Shown piece by piece: positions 8,595 to 16,315 of a stretch of DNA of 36,146 bases. Source of the DNA: Legionella septentrionalis (GTDB lineage Bacteria; Pseudomonadota; Gammaproteobacteria; Legionellales; Legionellaceae); assembly GCF_003989745.1 (NCBI RefSeq), contig NZ_RZGS01000024.1:1-36146 (forward strand), in the 5' to 3' direction. The notes beneath the pieces are model-generated. The model worked only from the letters and a program-made list of their open reading frames with translations, made no database searches and was not told the DNA's origin. Numbering within the stretch: the stretch's first letter is position 1; each line of letters begins with the position of its first letter. The position numbers and the translations under genes were made by a program.

Positions 8595-9119
8595 ATGAAT
8601 ATACGAACCATGATTAAATTGGGCTTTTTAGCAGCCAGCATTTTGCTTGCTTCTTGTTCAAAAACCCCTGGCAGTGCAGATGGCATCCCGGATGACGGTG
8701 ATATGTCAGCCCGCGGCCTTGGTCAGCTAAACAGCCGCTTTGCAGGACAAGAGCAAGGTGAAATCTACACCACGCAAGCCCCGCATAATCAAATTTATTT
8801 GTTTAATTATGACGACAGTAACTTGGCTGCAAAATACGTACCTTCAGTAAATGCCCAAGCTGAATATTTGAAATCTCATCCTGGTGCACGTATTCTGATT
8901 GCTGGTCACACAGATGAGCGTGGCAGCCGTGAATACAACGTTGCCTTGGGCGAGCGGCGTGCCAATACCGTTGCACAATTGATGCGCATGGCTGGTGTAA
9001 GTCCACAACAAATGCGCGTGGTCAGCTATGGTAAAGAGCGTCCCGTTTATTTTGGCCATGATGAAGCGTCTCACCGTCAAAATCGACGCGTGGAATTAAC
9101 TTATGAGGCTACCCGATGA
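8595..9119 (+). CDS. pal: Peptidoglycan-associated lipoprotein Pal
   Basis: The 174-aa precursor has a lipoprotein signal with lipobox LLASC (Cys21). Its C-terminal OmpA-like domain carries the peptidoglycan-binding motif GHTDERGSREYN at 104-115, then ALGERRA and the closing NRRVEL pattern. Pal anchors the outer membrane to the wall and works with TolA/TolB during constriction. An aaggag site upstream supports the start. Its stop overlaps the cpoB start by 4 bp (ATGA). The tolQRAB genes normally found upstream are absent; the preceding 256 bp hold no other gene, so pal starts its own transcript here. Confidence 0.97.
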   Translation: MNIRTMIKLGFLAASILLASCSKTPGSADGIPDDGDMSARGLGQLNSRFAGQEQGEIYTTQAPHNQIYLFNYDDSNLAAKYVPSVNAQAEYLKSHPGARILIAGHTDERGSREYNVALGERRANTVAQLMRMAGVSPQQMRVVSYGKERPVYFGHDEASHRQNRRVELTYEATR

Positions 9120-10039
9120 TTAAATCCCGATTTCTTCTTGCGGCATGTTTGAGCTGTTTTCTGATACCTTCTTTTGCCGCAGCGCCGGTGATTGATGACA
9201 GCGAAAACTTCATGCTTCTGGAAGAGCAACAGGATGCTTATGAGCAGCCTGTTGCTCGGGCTCCTGTAGAAATTTACGACAACGACGATGAACCGGCTTT
9301 AGCTTATGATACTGCCGAACCGCACAATAGAAATGACAATTCCATGCTGCTTGCTAAAATTCAAGGGTTACAGCAAGAAATACAAGAGTTGCGCGGCCAG
9401 TTAGAAATACAAACCCATGATTTAAAATTGTTGCAGCAACAGCAATTAACTTTTTATAAAGATTTAGATGAACGCATAAGAAATGCAGCGGCGCAGCAAG
9501 CGCAAAAAGCACCAGCGCAATTATCAGCAAAAGAACTGAGCGAGAAGCAGCCAAGCCCGCATTTATCTACACCCACTGCGCAAGCACCCAAAGCGCCAAC
9601 AGCAAACGCTCCTGCAATTGTAAAATCCCAGCCTGCAAACGCGGCTAGCCACCATAATCCAGCCGATGAACAAATTAGTTACCTTGCAGCTTATGAATTG
9701 GTAAAAAATAAAAAATACGATGATGCTTTAACCGCCATGCAAAATTTTGTTAATCAATATCCGCAAGGTGGCTATACGGCAAATGCTCAATATTGGTTGG
9801 GCGAACTTTATATGGTTAAGAAAAATTATTCACAAGCCATCAGCCATTTTGAAGCAGTGTTGCAACAATTCCCATCATCCAGCAAATCCGCTGCAAGCCT
9901 TTTAAAAATTGGTTACGCTTTGGCTGCATCAGGCAAGAAAACTGAAGCAAAACAACGTTTGCAAGAAGTAATTAAAAATTATCCTGATACCAATACAGCA
10001 CAGCTTGCCACCGCAAAATTGGAAACGTTAGGCAGTTAA
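9116..10039 (+). CDS. cpoB: Cell division coordinator CpoB (YbgF family)
   Basis: The 307-aa periplasmic protein has an N-terminal signal peptide (FLLAACLSCFLIPSFA), an acidic spacer and a coiled coil (about 78-122, IQGLQQEIQELRGQLEIQ). A Pro/Ala/Gln-rich linker follows, then a C-terminal TPR block (about 185-305; AAYELVKNKKYDDALTAM, YWLGELYMVKKNYSQAI, GYALAASGKKTEAK). This is the CpoB layout: trimerising coiled coil plus TPRs, linking Tol-Pal constriction with PBP1B-driven wall synthesis. It overlaps pal by 4 bp and its last base is the first base of the queE ATG, so the three genes are translationally coupled. Confidence 0.95.
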   Translation: MIKSRFLLAACLSCFLIPSFAAAPVIDDSENFMLLEEQQDAYEQPVARAPVEIYDNDDEPALAYDTAEPHNRNDNSMLLAKIQGLQQEIQELRGQLEIQTHDLKLLQQQQLTFYKDLDERIRNAAAQQAQKAPAQLSAKELSEKQPSPHLSTPTAQAPKAPTANAPAIVKSQPANAASHHNPADEQISYLAAYELVKNKKYDDALTAMQNFVNQYPQGGYTANAQYWLGELYMVKKNYSQAISHFEAVLQQFPSSSKSAASLLKIGYALAASGKKTEAKQRLQEVIKNYPDTNTAQLATAKLETLGS

Positions 10040-10692
10040 TGAACCGCAGAGCAAATCAACTACGAATTACTGAAATTTTTCATTCCCTGCAAGGTGAATC
10101 CGTTACCATGGGTTTGCCCACTGTTTTTGTGCGCCTTACCGGCTGCCCACTGCGCTGCCAATATTGCGATACAGCTTATGCTTTTCATGGTGGTCAGCTA
10201 CGGGATATAAGTGACATTCTGGCCGATGTTGCCGCTTTCAACTGTTCTCACGTCTGCGTTACAGGCGGAGAACCTTTAGCGCAGCCTGGCTGCATTGATT
10301 TGCTGCAGCAATTATGTGAGAACGGTTACCACGTTTCATTGGAAACCAGTGGGGCACGGGATCTTGCAGGAGTCGATCCTAGGGTTATGATCGTCATGGA
10401 TTTAAAAACTCCAGATTCAGGAGAGTGTGAAAAAAATAAATATACAAATCTTTCCTACCTCAAAGCAACCGATCAAATTAAGTTTGTATTATGCAGCCGG
10501 GAAGATTATTTATGGGCCTGCGCCATAATATCCGAATATAAATTAACCAAGCGCGTTCATATTCTTTTTTCCCCAAGCTGGGGCCAGTTACATCCCACTG
10601 AACTCGCCAATTGGATAATAGAAGATAAGCTTTCCGTACGCTTTCAATTGCAATTGCATAAAATATTATGGAATGACGCACCTGGGCACTAA
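10039..10692 (+). CDS. queE: 7-carboxy-7-deazaguanine synthase QueE (radical SAM)
   Basis: The 217-aa radical SAM enzyme converts 6-carboxytetrahydropterin to 7-carboxy-7-deazaguanine in queuosine biosynthesis. The substrate-facing N-terminus FHSLQGESVTMG and the cluster-binding CPLRCQYC (Cys36, Cys40, Cys43; CxxxCxxC) are typical, as are VTGGEPLAQ (SAM-binding GGE) and LETSGA. The start overlaps the cpoB stop (TAATG). Its place after pal-cpoB matches many gammaproteobacteria, where queC commonly follows; here queC is missing and mevalonate genes come next. Confidence 0.95.
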   Translation: MNRRANQLRITEIFHSLQGESVTMGLPTVFVRLTGCPLRCQYCDTAYAFHGGQLRDISDILADVAAFNCSHVCVTGGEPLAQPGCIDLLQQLCENGYHVSLETSGARDLAGVDPRVMIVMDLKTPDSGECEKNKYTNLSYLKATDQIKFVLCSREDYLWACAIISEYKLTKRVHILFSPSWGQLHPTELANWIIEDKLSVRFQLQLHKILWNDAPGH

Positions 10693-10724
10693 AATAGGCG
10701 CTACGTAAATTTAGGAGAATAAAC

Positions 10725-11672
10725 ATGCCGTGGTTCGCGCAAGCACCATCGAATATTGCTCTGATTAAATACATGGGAAAAAAAGAAGGAAAAACCAATT
10801 TACCCATCAATTCATCATTATCTTATACTTTAAACAATTTATTAAGCAGCGTTGCACTGGAAACCCAACCTGGAAAAAAAGATTTCTGGGAACCGTTGAA
10901 TATTCCCGGTGCTTTAAATTTTGAGTTATCGACAACAAGTCAGGAACGATTCCTCAACCATTTGGCGCGCCTGAAAGCTTTTTTTAACTACCAGGGTGCA
11001 TTTGTGGTGCGTTCCAGTAATAATTTTCCACACGGCAGCGGACTAGCAAGTTCAGCATCCAGTTTCGCCGCCTTGACCAAATGCGCTGTCCTTGCTTTAA
11101 GTGAATTAACCAATACTCCCCTCCCATCGATTGAAATCCAAGCCAGCCTGAGCCGCGAAGGTTCCGGCTCCTCATGCCGCTCATTTTTTTCCCCTTGGGC
11201 TTTATGGCAGGAAGATAGAGTAGAAGCCATTGAATTACCATATAAAAATTTACTGCATCAAGTGATCATCATCAGCCACGAAGAAAAGAAAATCCCTTCG
11301 AGCGAAGCTCACATCCGCATTCGTACCAGTCCATTGTATGCTAAACGCGTGCAACGCGCCGAAAACAATTTAAAATTATTACTTGCCGCATTGGAAACAA
11401 AGGATTGGGCATGCGCCTACCAAATTTGTTGGCGCGAATTCCAGGATATCCATGAATTGTTTGCCAGCAGTTCCCCTGCCTTTTCATACATGACCAAAGA
11501 AGCGCGTGAAGTCCTTAGAACTCTCGAAGAATTCTGGCAACAGACAGGCGATGGCCCGCTGGTGACCATGGATGCCGGCCCTAATATTCACCTTCTGTAC
11601 CGTCCTGAGCAAGCCAGCATGGCAAACCAATTTAAAAAAGATTATTTGGTGGGCAATTACGATGTTTTATGA
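10725..11672 (+). CDS. mvaD: Diphosphomevalonate decarboxylase
   Basis: The 315-aa GHMP-family enzyme makes isopentenyl diphosphate from mevalonate 5-diphosphate with ATP and loss of CO2. Diagnostic motifs are APSNIALIKYMGK at 7-19, the ATP loop FPHGSGLASSASSFAAL at 101-117, SREGSGSSCRS at 143-153 and MDAGPN at 283-288 with the catalytic Asp284. The usual KYWGK is KYMGK here. A GGAG site (aggag before aaacATG) lies upstream. The gene overlaps the mevalonate kinase by 11 bp and follows queE after 32 bp, so it may be read from the pal promoter. Confidence 0.95.
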   Translation: MPWFAQAPSNIALIKYMGKKEGKTNLPINSSLSYTLNNLLSSVALETQPGKKDFWEPLNIPGALNFELSTTSQERFLNHLARLKAFFNYQGAFVVRSSNNFPHGSGLASSASSFAALTKCAVLALSELTNTPLPSIEIQASLSREGSGSSCRSFFSPWALWQEDRVEAIELPYKNLLHQVIIISHEEKKIPSSEAHIRIRTSPLYAKRVQRAENNLKLLLAALETKDWACAYQICWREFQDIHELFASSSPAFSYMTKEAREVLRTLEEFWQQTGDGPLVTMDAGPNIHLLYRPEQASMANQFKKDYLVGNYDVL

Positions 11673-12540
11673 TTTTCAAACAACCACTTATGGAAAGTGG
11701 ATTCTCGCCGGCGAACATGCTGTTATTCGCGGGCACGCAGCACTGGTATTTCCTGTCAAAGATAAAAAGCTTACCTTAAGCTATCATCGTTCCACCTCAG
11801 AGTTGAATGCCCATTATGAAGGCGAAAGCGGTGCAGATACTCACTTGCTATTTTGGAGCGTGCTCGAACAAGGCATGCACTTGGTGGGGAAATCATTAAA
11901 TACGCTAAATGGGCACTTTCAGTTATATAGTAATATTCCCGTTGGTGTAGGCATGGGAGCTTCAGCAGCCCTTTGCGTTGCAGTAGCCCGCTGGTTTTCA
12001 GCGCAACAATTATTAGCTGACTGGGACATTTATCACTTTGCCAAAGAATTGGAAAATTTATTCCATGGAAAAAGTAGCGGACTTGATATTGCCGGAGTTT
12101 CTGCGGAAAACGGTATTTTCTTTCAAGAAGGTCAGTACCACCCTATTAAACAAGTTTGGCAACCGCAATGGTATTTATCATCTTGCGGACAAATAGGCAT
12201 CACATCCCATTGCATTCAGCAAGTGCAAACGTTGTGGGAAGAAGCCCCTGAGCAAGCCTCTCAACTTGATGTGCAAATGATGCAAAGCGTGCTGAGAGCG
12301 GCAGATGCTTTAGAACAACCTGCTGCCCTGGAACTGCTGGCGCAGGCAATCAATCAAGCTTCCGATTGTTTTAAGGCATGGGGCTTAATCAGTGAAAGCT
12401 TACAAAAGCATATGCAAACACTGCGAAATGCAGGTGCCGTAGCAGTCAAGCCCACAGGATCAGGCGGCGGCGGTTACACCCTCAGTTTATGGGCTTCCCC
12501 TCCCCCGGCAGACTTTAAGGATGCCATGATTAAAGTATAA
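11662..12540 (+). CDS. mvaK1: Mevalonate kinase (GHMP family)
   Basis: This 292-aa kinase phosphorylates mevalonate to mevalonate 5-phosphate. GKWILAGEHAVIRGHAAL at 11-28 is the mevalonate-kinase N-terminus, the ATP loop GVGMGASAAL spans 95-104, KSSGLDIAG spans 137-145, and the C-terminal glycine motif is PTGSGGGG at 264-271. I choose ATG 11662, since the protein then begins just before the conserved N-terminus. It overlaps mvaD by 11 bp and has GGTGGG upstream. A longer frame from 11572 would only read backwards through mvaD. Assignment as the first kinase, rather than phosphomevalonate kinase, rests on the GEHAV and SSGLD motifs. Confidence 0.9.
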   Translation: MFYDFQTTTYGKWILAGEHAVIRGHAALVFPVKDKKLTLSYHRSTSELNAHYEGESGADTHLLFWSVLEQGMHLVGKSLNTLNGHFQLYSNIPVGVGMGASAALCVAVARWFSAQQLLADWDIYHFAKELENLFHGKSSGLDIAGVSAENGIFFQEGQYHPIKQVWQPQWYLSSCGQIGITSHCIQQVQTLWEEAPEQASQLDVQMMQSVLRAADALEQPAALELLAQAINQASDCFKAWGLISESLQKHMQTLRNAGAVAVKPTGSGGGGYTLSLWASPPPADFKDAMIKV

Positions 12541-12643
12541 ATTCGTAATGGCTGCCAATAATATATTAAATTTCAACTGCATGCTGTTTTTATATGCAAT
12601 CTAGGTGAATTCCAGTCAAATATTTTATATACTGTTCATGCGT

Positions 12644-12683
12644 TTAAATCCAGCGTCTTGCCGGCGTTGTGATTTGGATTTAA
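12644..12683. repeat. Inverted repeat in the leader of the small secreted protein gene
   Basis: TTAAATCCA at 12644-12652 is perfectly complementary to TGGATTTAA at 12675-12683, enclosing 22 G/C-richer bases. It lies 21 bp before the ATG at 12705 and 120-odd bp after the mevalonate kinase stop. It could be an operator or a hairpin in the mRNA leader. No U-tract follows at once, so a terminator is less likely. Confidence 0.5.
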
Positions 12684-12704
12684 TAACAAGAATTCAGGAT
12701 TACC

Positions 12705-12956
12705 ATGAAACGCATCATGACATATGTTCTTCTTTTCATTGCAGCATTTAGCCATTTTTCGGCACACGCATACGGATATGGGAATTATCCGGAGAGACAT
12801 TACCATGGACATAATGACTATTATAATTATTGGGGTGAGCCGCAAATCATCGTGTCCGTGCCGAGAACCCCAAGACCTTATGTATATGAATGTGAAACCA
12901 TCGAAGTATGTGATGATTACACGGATGAATGCTGGTTAGAGCGCCATTGCCGCTAA
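12705..12956 (+). CDS. Small secreted Cys- and Tyr-rich protein
   Basis: The 83-aa product has a clear signal peptide (IMTYVLLFIAAFSHFSAHA, cleavage likely after residue 22). The mature peptide of about 61 aa is rich in Tyr/His at the front (YGYGNYPERHYHGHNDYYNY) and has four cysteines near the end (CETIEVC, DDYTDEC, RHC). AGGA just before the ATG supports the start. A competing frame starting at 12724 lacks these features. No catalytic motif is visible. The cysteine pattern suggests two disulphides in a small periplasmic or surface protein. I cannot give a function. Confidence 0.7.
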   Translation: MKRIMTYVLLFIAAFSHFSAHAYGYGNYPERHYHGHNDYYNYWGEPQIIVSVPRTPRPYVYECETIEVCDDYTDECWLERHCR

Positions 12957-13043
12957 AGCCTACTGCGTCTACATCCGTTTATTCCTGAACTCGCGTCTGC
13001 TCAAAAAGATAGCTGCATGGCATGCCTACCTTTTCAACGCAGG

Positions 13044-13313
13044 TTATTCGATAACATGATAATAAGTCTCACCCTTTTTAATCATACCCAATTCAAAGCG
13101 CGCCTGTTCTTCGAGAGCCTGCTCCCCAGATTTAAGTTCTAGAATATCGGCTTCAATATGGCGATTGCGTGCAGCCAGCTTCTTATTTTCTTGTTTTTGC
13201 ATTGCCAGTTTTTTTTCCAGTTGCAGCCAGTGCAAAATGCTGCCATCGCCCAGCCATAACTTGTATTGCAAACCTATGAGTGCAAGCAGTAAGCAAGCTA
13301 TGATGATGCGCAT
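13044..13313 (-). CDS. ftsB: Cell division protein FtsB
   Basis: The 89-aa bitopic protein has one N-terminal membrane helix (IIIACLLLALIGLQYKLWLG, residues 3-22), then a coiled coil (about 30-70, LEKKLAMQKQENKKLAARN) and the conserved FtsB ending ALEEQARFELGMIKKGETYY. FtsB joins FtsL and FtsQ in the periplasm to activate septal wall synthesis by FtsWI. In many gammaproteobacteria it lies directly after eno and before ispD-ispF. Here eno is on the same strand but 7 kb upstream, and ispD/ispF are missing. Confidence 0.93.
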   Translation of the reverse strand: MRIIIACLLLALIGLQYKLWLGDGSILHWLQLEKKLAMQKQENKKLAARNRHIEADILELKSGEQALEEQARFELGMIKKGETYYHVIE

Positions 13314-13379
13314 GAAACCTCTCGAAATAGACTCTTGTCTTATTGTAGCTGTATAAAAAGTTAAATAAAAAGCCGTTCA

Positions 13380-13577
13380 TCAATCTTCGGCAGGGTTAAA
13401 TTGAATACTTTTTACGATGCGGTGCGTTTTGTTATCAATGATTTCGCCTGTTATTTCGCTAAATTTTTTTTGTGCCAACTCATGCATCCAACGCACCAAC
13501 TCATCCACATTGTTTGCAAAATGTTTAGCAATGTGGTCATCTTCAAAATGCACCTTTCCCAAGTATTTATATTTCAT
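13380..13577 (-). CDS. Conserved-looking 65-aa hypothetical protein
   Basis: A small acidic/basic soluble protein (MKYKYLGKVHFEDDHIAK, then VDELVRWMHELAQKKFSEI and a final IVKSIQFNPAED). A ribosome site AGGA lies about eight bases before the ATG. An upstream ATG nine bases earlier runs into a stop after five codons, so 13577 is the only sensible start. It has no membrane segment and no motif I recognise. It precedes ftsB on the same strand by 66 bp and follows the six-gene cluster after 76 bp, so it may share either transcript. Confidence 0.65.
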   Translation of the reverse strand: MKYKYLGKVHFEDDHIAKHFANNVDELVRWMHELAQKKFSEITGEIIDNKTHRIVKSIQFNPAED

Positions 13578-13601
13578 TTTTCATCCTGAAAATTTTGCTA
13601 C

Positions 13602-13618
13602 TGCTCACTCATTGAGCA
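13602..13618 (-). terminator. Short hairpin after the six-gene cluster
   Basis: TGCTCA (13602-13607) and TGAGCA (13613-13618) form a 6-bp perfect stem with loop CTCAT, 36 bp past the cluster's last stop. No strong U-run follows on the minus strand, so this is a weak terminator candidate or a processing hairpin only. Confidence 0.3.
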
Positions 13619-13653
13619 TTGTCCCATCCCTTGACCGGAGCTTTAGTTTATCT

Positions 13654-14520
13654 TTAGATGGCCAATAAAGAAATAGGATTTCTTCGCATTATTTCATCTT
13701 GGCGACTCACAGAAATGCCAAATTCGGTAAATAATTTACGCGAGTGATTAATCCAGTGCGCAACACCCATTTGCTTGGGCTGTCCTAAATCTGAGCTGTA
13801 AATCACTCGCGGCAGAGAAGCAAGCACTGTTAAAAAATCAGCCTCGCTTTGATGCCCGAGAACATAAGTTAAAAAAGTTTGCTCTATCCACACAAATTCG
13901 TGTTTTGCCAGCGCCCGTAATTCTTCTGCCGGAAGCCCCGTCAACGGATTAGCAGGTTGATTTAACAACAATGCCGGCACATTGTATTGAGAGCATGCCT
14001 CAATCAAGGCATAAATTTCCTCTTTGCAAGCATGGCCAGTCGTCAGCACAATGGGATAATCTCTGGCCATTTTCAAAATATCAATGACTTCTTTACGCAG
14101 TTGCTGGCGTTCATCAAACACAGTTTCCGCAGCAAGGGTAAATTTTTCCAAAGCTGGGTGCAACAATTGTCTTGGAAGTTTGGACGTGTATTTACGCCCG
14201 GTAATAGTCGGGAAATCAACCAGCATGCGGGTATGCGGATGTGCCTTATATTCAGCCAAGGCACGGCATATGACGCGATAATCAATGCCACCGGCAATTG
14301 CATTTAATGCTACCGAAGGGAAAACGGGCAAGCCATGATGTTGGGCAATTTGTGCCTGTATACTGGTTGCGCCTAAATGGCTTTTCAAAAACACAGCCCC
14401 TTGCAATGCCTGATATTGTTTGCCTGCTCCCCATACATCCAGACTGCGTCGATATAAATCGGGATCAGCATGGTAATGAATATCAATGAAGCGGTACTGT
14501 TCCAATTCATGCAAGCGCAT
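13654..14520 (-). CDS. DUF6282-like metal-dependent hydrolase (amidohydrolase fold), last gene of the cluster
   Basis: The 288-aa protein has amidohydrolase-like metal motifs: DIHYHADPD at 13-21 (His15, His17), KSH at 46-48, TTGHA with His163 and YSSDLGQ with Asp244. This HxH...H...D set on a TIM barrel is the pattern of metal hydrolases. The DIHYHA-DP-(Y/F)-R start suggests the DUF6282 group, whose substrates are not known to me. A GGGA site eight bases upstream supports the start, 14 bp after the RraA-like gene stop. It could hydrolyse or deformylate the cluster's product, or open a lactone or lactam. That role is inferred from fold only. Confidence 0.75.
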   Translation of the reverse strand: MRLHELEQYRFIDIHYHADPDLYRRSLDVWGAGKQYQALQGAVFLKSHLGATSIQAQIAQHHGLPVFPSVALNAIAGGIDYRVICRALAEYKAHPHTRMLVDFPTITGRKYTSKLPRQLLHPALEKFTLAAETVFDERQQLRKEVIDILKMARDYPIVLTTGHACKEEIYALIEACSQYNVPALLLNQPANPLTGLPAEELRALAKHEFVWIEQTFLTYVLGHQSEADFLTVLASLPRVIYSSDLGQPKQMGVAHWINHSRKLFTEFGISVSRQDEIMRRNPISLLAI

Positions 14521-14534
14521 AATGAGTTCCCTGA

Positions 14535-15197
14535 TTAGTTATCCGATTTGTTGAACCATGGCATATCATAACGGTAATCTTTGCGCGCTTGCCTCAAGCT
14601 CGCCCCTGCATCGATTGCGGCAATAATTTTTTTCTCATTATCCTGAATAGCTTGTGCTTTGTGCAAAACTTCCTGCAGGCGGGAAACGGGAATGACTACT
14701 ACACCATTCTCATCAGCAAAAATGATGTCTCCTGGTGTAACGGGAACGCCATTGATGATAACCCTGCATTGCTCGCCGTCTTTATACACGCGATTTTTTC
14801 CAGAACGCATATAAACAGCAGAGCAAAATACGGGATAGTTGCTGGCACGGATGAATGCCGCATCGCGTATAGCACCGTGAACGACAGTGCCGGCCAAATC
14901 TTTTTTTAGTGCCGTATGCGTCAGGATGCTGCCCCAGGTAGTACAATCAATGCGTCCTCCATTGTCTATCACCACAACATGCCGTGCAGGTATGGCATCA
15001 ATATAATCAGCAGCACCTTGAAAACCAGTTGGTTTTGCCGAATATGGAGCATATTTAATCGTGTAAGCGGGACCGATGATGCGCACTCCAGGGACTAGGG
15101 CGTGAAGATTGAGTAGAGCACCCTCGCAACCACAGGCGTCTAAGGCATCGGAAATTTCCGCTGTGTTAAAAGCAGCTAACTGTTCCATCGAATTCAT
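14535..15197 (-). CDS. RraA-family aldolase/decarboxylase-like protein
   Basis: The 220-aa protein belongs to the RraA/HMG-aldolase fold. The signature segments are IGPAYTIKYAP (41-51), VVVIDNGGRIDCTTWG (74-89), GTVVHGAIRDAAFI (103-116, with the Arg-Asp pair of the metal/substrate site at 111-112) and VTPGDIIFADENGVVVIP (153-170). Family enzymes with this RD pair cleave 4-hydroxy-2-oxo acids to pyruvate or decarboxylate oxaloacetate; the RNase E inhibitor RraA shares the fold. The metabolic neighbours favour an aldolase or decarboxylase here. Its ATG overlaps the dehydrogenase stop (ATGA), with a GAGGGA site just upstream. An in-frame ATG nine bases later is possible. Confidence 0.85.
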   Translation of the reverse strand: MNSMEQLAAFNTAEISDALDACGCEGALLNLHALVPGVRIIGPAYTIKYAPYSAKPTGFQGAADYIDAIPARHVVVIDNGGRIDCTTWGSILTHTALKKDLAGTVVHGAIRDAAFIRASNYPVFCSAVYMRSGKNRVYKDGEQCRVIINGVPVTPGDIIFADENGVVVIPVSRLQEVLHKAQAIQDNEKKIIAAIDAGASLRQARKDYRYDMPWFNKSDN

Positions 15198-16315
15198 ATT
15201 CCCTCACTATGCACCGCCTGCTCGATAATGGCTGCAGCCATTTCCTGGGTGGTGGCATGCCCACCCACATCATAGGTTATAAATTGCTTTTGCATGACCA
15301 CCCTGACAATTGCCTGGCGAATTTGTTTTGCTTCCTTATGATAGCCTAATTGTGCCAGTAACAAGCTTATGGTTAAAAACATGGCGCTTGGATTCGCCGC
15401 ATTTGGCCGCATGCGTAAGCCGCTGCCGTGAACCGGTTCAAAATAACTGTAAGTTTCCCCTATATTTGCACTAGGGGAAAATCCCAACCCACCCATAACT
15501 CCAGCGCCTACATCGGATAAAATATCACCAAACATATTTTCCGTTACAATAACGCCAAACTCTTCTGGTCTTCGTATAAGCCATAGTGCCACCGCATCGA
15601 TATTTAATATATCGGCTGTGACTTGGGGAAATTGCTGCGCGACTTCTTCAAATAAGATGCGCGCGAACGCGCTGCTTTCACGCAAGACATTGGGCTTATC
15701 TGCAAAAGTCACTCGCTTAAACCCATGTTGCTCGGCATACGCAAAAGCAAATTGAAAAATTCTTTGCAAACCTTTCTTACTCTGCAAGCGTAAGGTACAA
15801 CTTGCGCCACTTCGAGAAACATGCCGCCAGGATTGCTTTAACTGGATTAGCTCATGCAAATATTCTGGCAATGGATAATAATCAAACCCGGCATATAAAC
15901 CTTCGGTATTTTCGCGAATGATGCAAAAATTAAATGCTTTCGTATCCTGTTTAATATTAAAACAAGGCCTGACATTGGCGAATAAATCCAGTTTTTGTCT
16001 AAGTTGAATAATGGGAGAAACATATTGCGGCGGGGAAATTTGTAAATGCGCAGGCAACTCCTGCATGGCTTCGCGGGTAGGCTTGCTGGTAATAGCCCCC
16101 AACAAAGCAGCATCGGAGCGTTTAAGCAAATCCCAAGTTTTATCAGGAACCGGTGTACCCTCTTTCTGCCAGCAAGACCAGCCAATTTCACCGAATTCAA
16201 GATTAAGTGGCAAGGCGAATGCCTTAAAGACAGGCAATGCTGCAGTGAGCACTTCAACGCCAATTCCATCGCCGGGAAGAATGGCTATTTTAAATGTGGT
16301 CTTGTGCATCACCAT
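15194..16315 (-). CDS. Isopropylmalate/isocitrate dehydrogenase-family enzyme with unusual cofactor loop
   Basis: The 373-aa beta-decarboxylating dehydrogenase oxidises an (R)-2-hydroxy acid carrying a 3-carboxylate, with loss of CO2. Motifs are ILPGDGIG at 12-19, RENTEGLYAG at 134-143 (catalytic Tyr141), Lys207 in ADKPNV, the metal aspartates Asp240, Asp264 and Asp268 (FGDILSD, same spacing as Thermus IPMDH), and FEPVHGSG at 292-299. The ENTEGLYAG form resembles isocitrate, homoisocitrate or tartrate dehydrogenases more than LeuB. The cofactor loop reads HGSGLRMRPNAANP: Arg301 stands where NAD enzymes carry Asp. No leuA/C/D genes are nearby, so leucine synthesis is unlikely. The start overlaps the preceding gene by 26 bp and has AAAGG five bases upstream. 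Confidence 0.88.
   Translation of the reverse strand: MVMHKTTFKIAILPGDGIGVEVLTAALPVFKAFALPLNLEFGEIGWSCWQKEGTPVPDKTWDLLKRSDAALLGAITSKPTREAMQELPAHLQISPPQYVSPIIQLRQKLDLFANVRPCFNIKQDTKAFNFCIIRENTEGLYAGFDYYPLPEYLHELIQLKQSWRHVSRSGASCTLRLQSKKGLQRIFQFAFAYAEQHGFKRVTFADKPNVLRESSAFARILFEEVAQQFPQVTADILNIDAVALWLIRRPEEFGVIVTENMFGDILSDVGAGVMGGLGFSPSANIGETYSYFEPVHGSGLRMRPNAANPSAMFLTISLLLAQLGYHKEAKQIRQAIVRVVMQKQFITYDVGGHATTQEMAAAIIEQAVHSEGI

Noticed and set aside
11572-11661. Longer start for mevalonate kinase
   Set aside because: The extra 30 residues only read mvaD in another frame; the family N-terminus begins after ATG 11662.
14535-15197. RNase E inhibitor RraA as the function
   Set aside because: The fold matches, but the metabolic operon and the GAIRD active-site pair favour an aldolase or decarboxylase. 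A regulatory role is not excluded.
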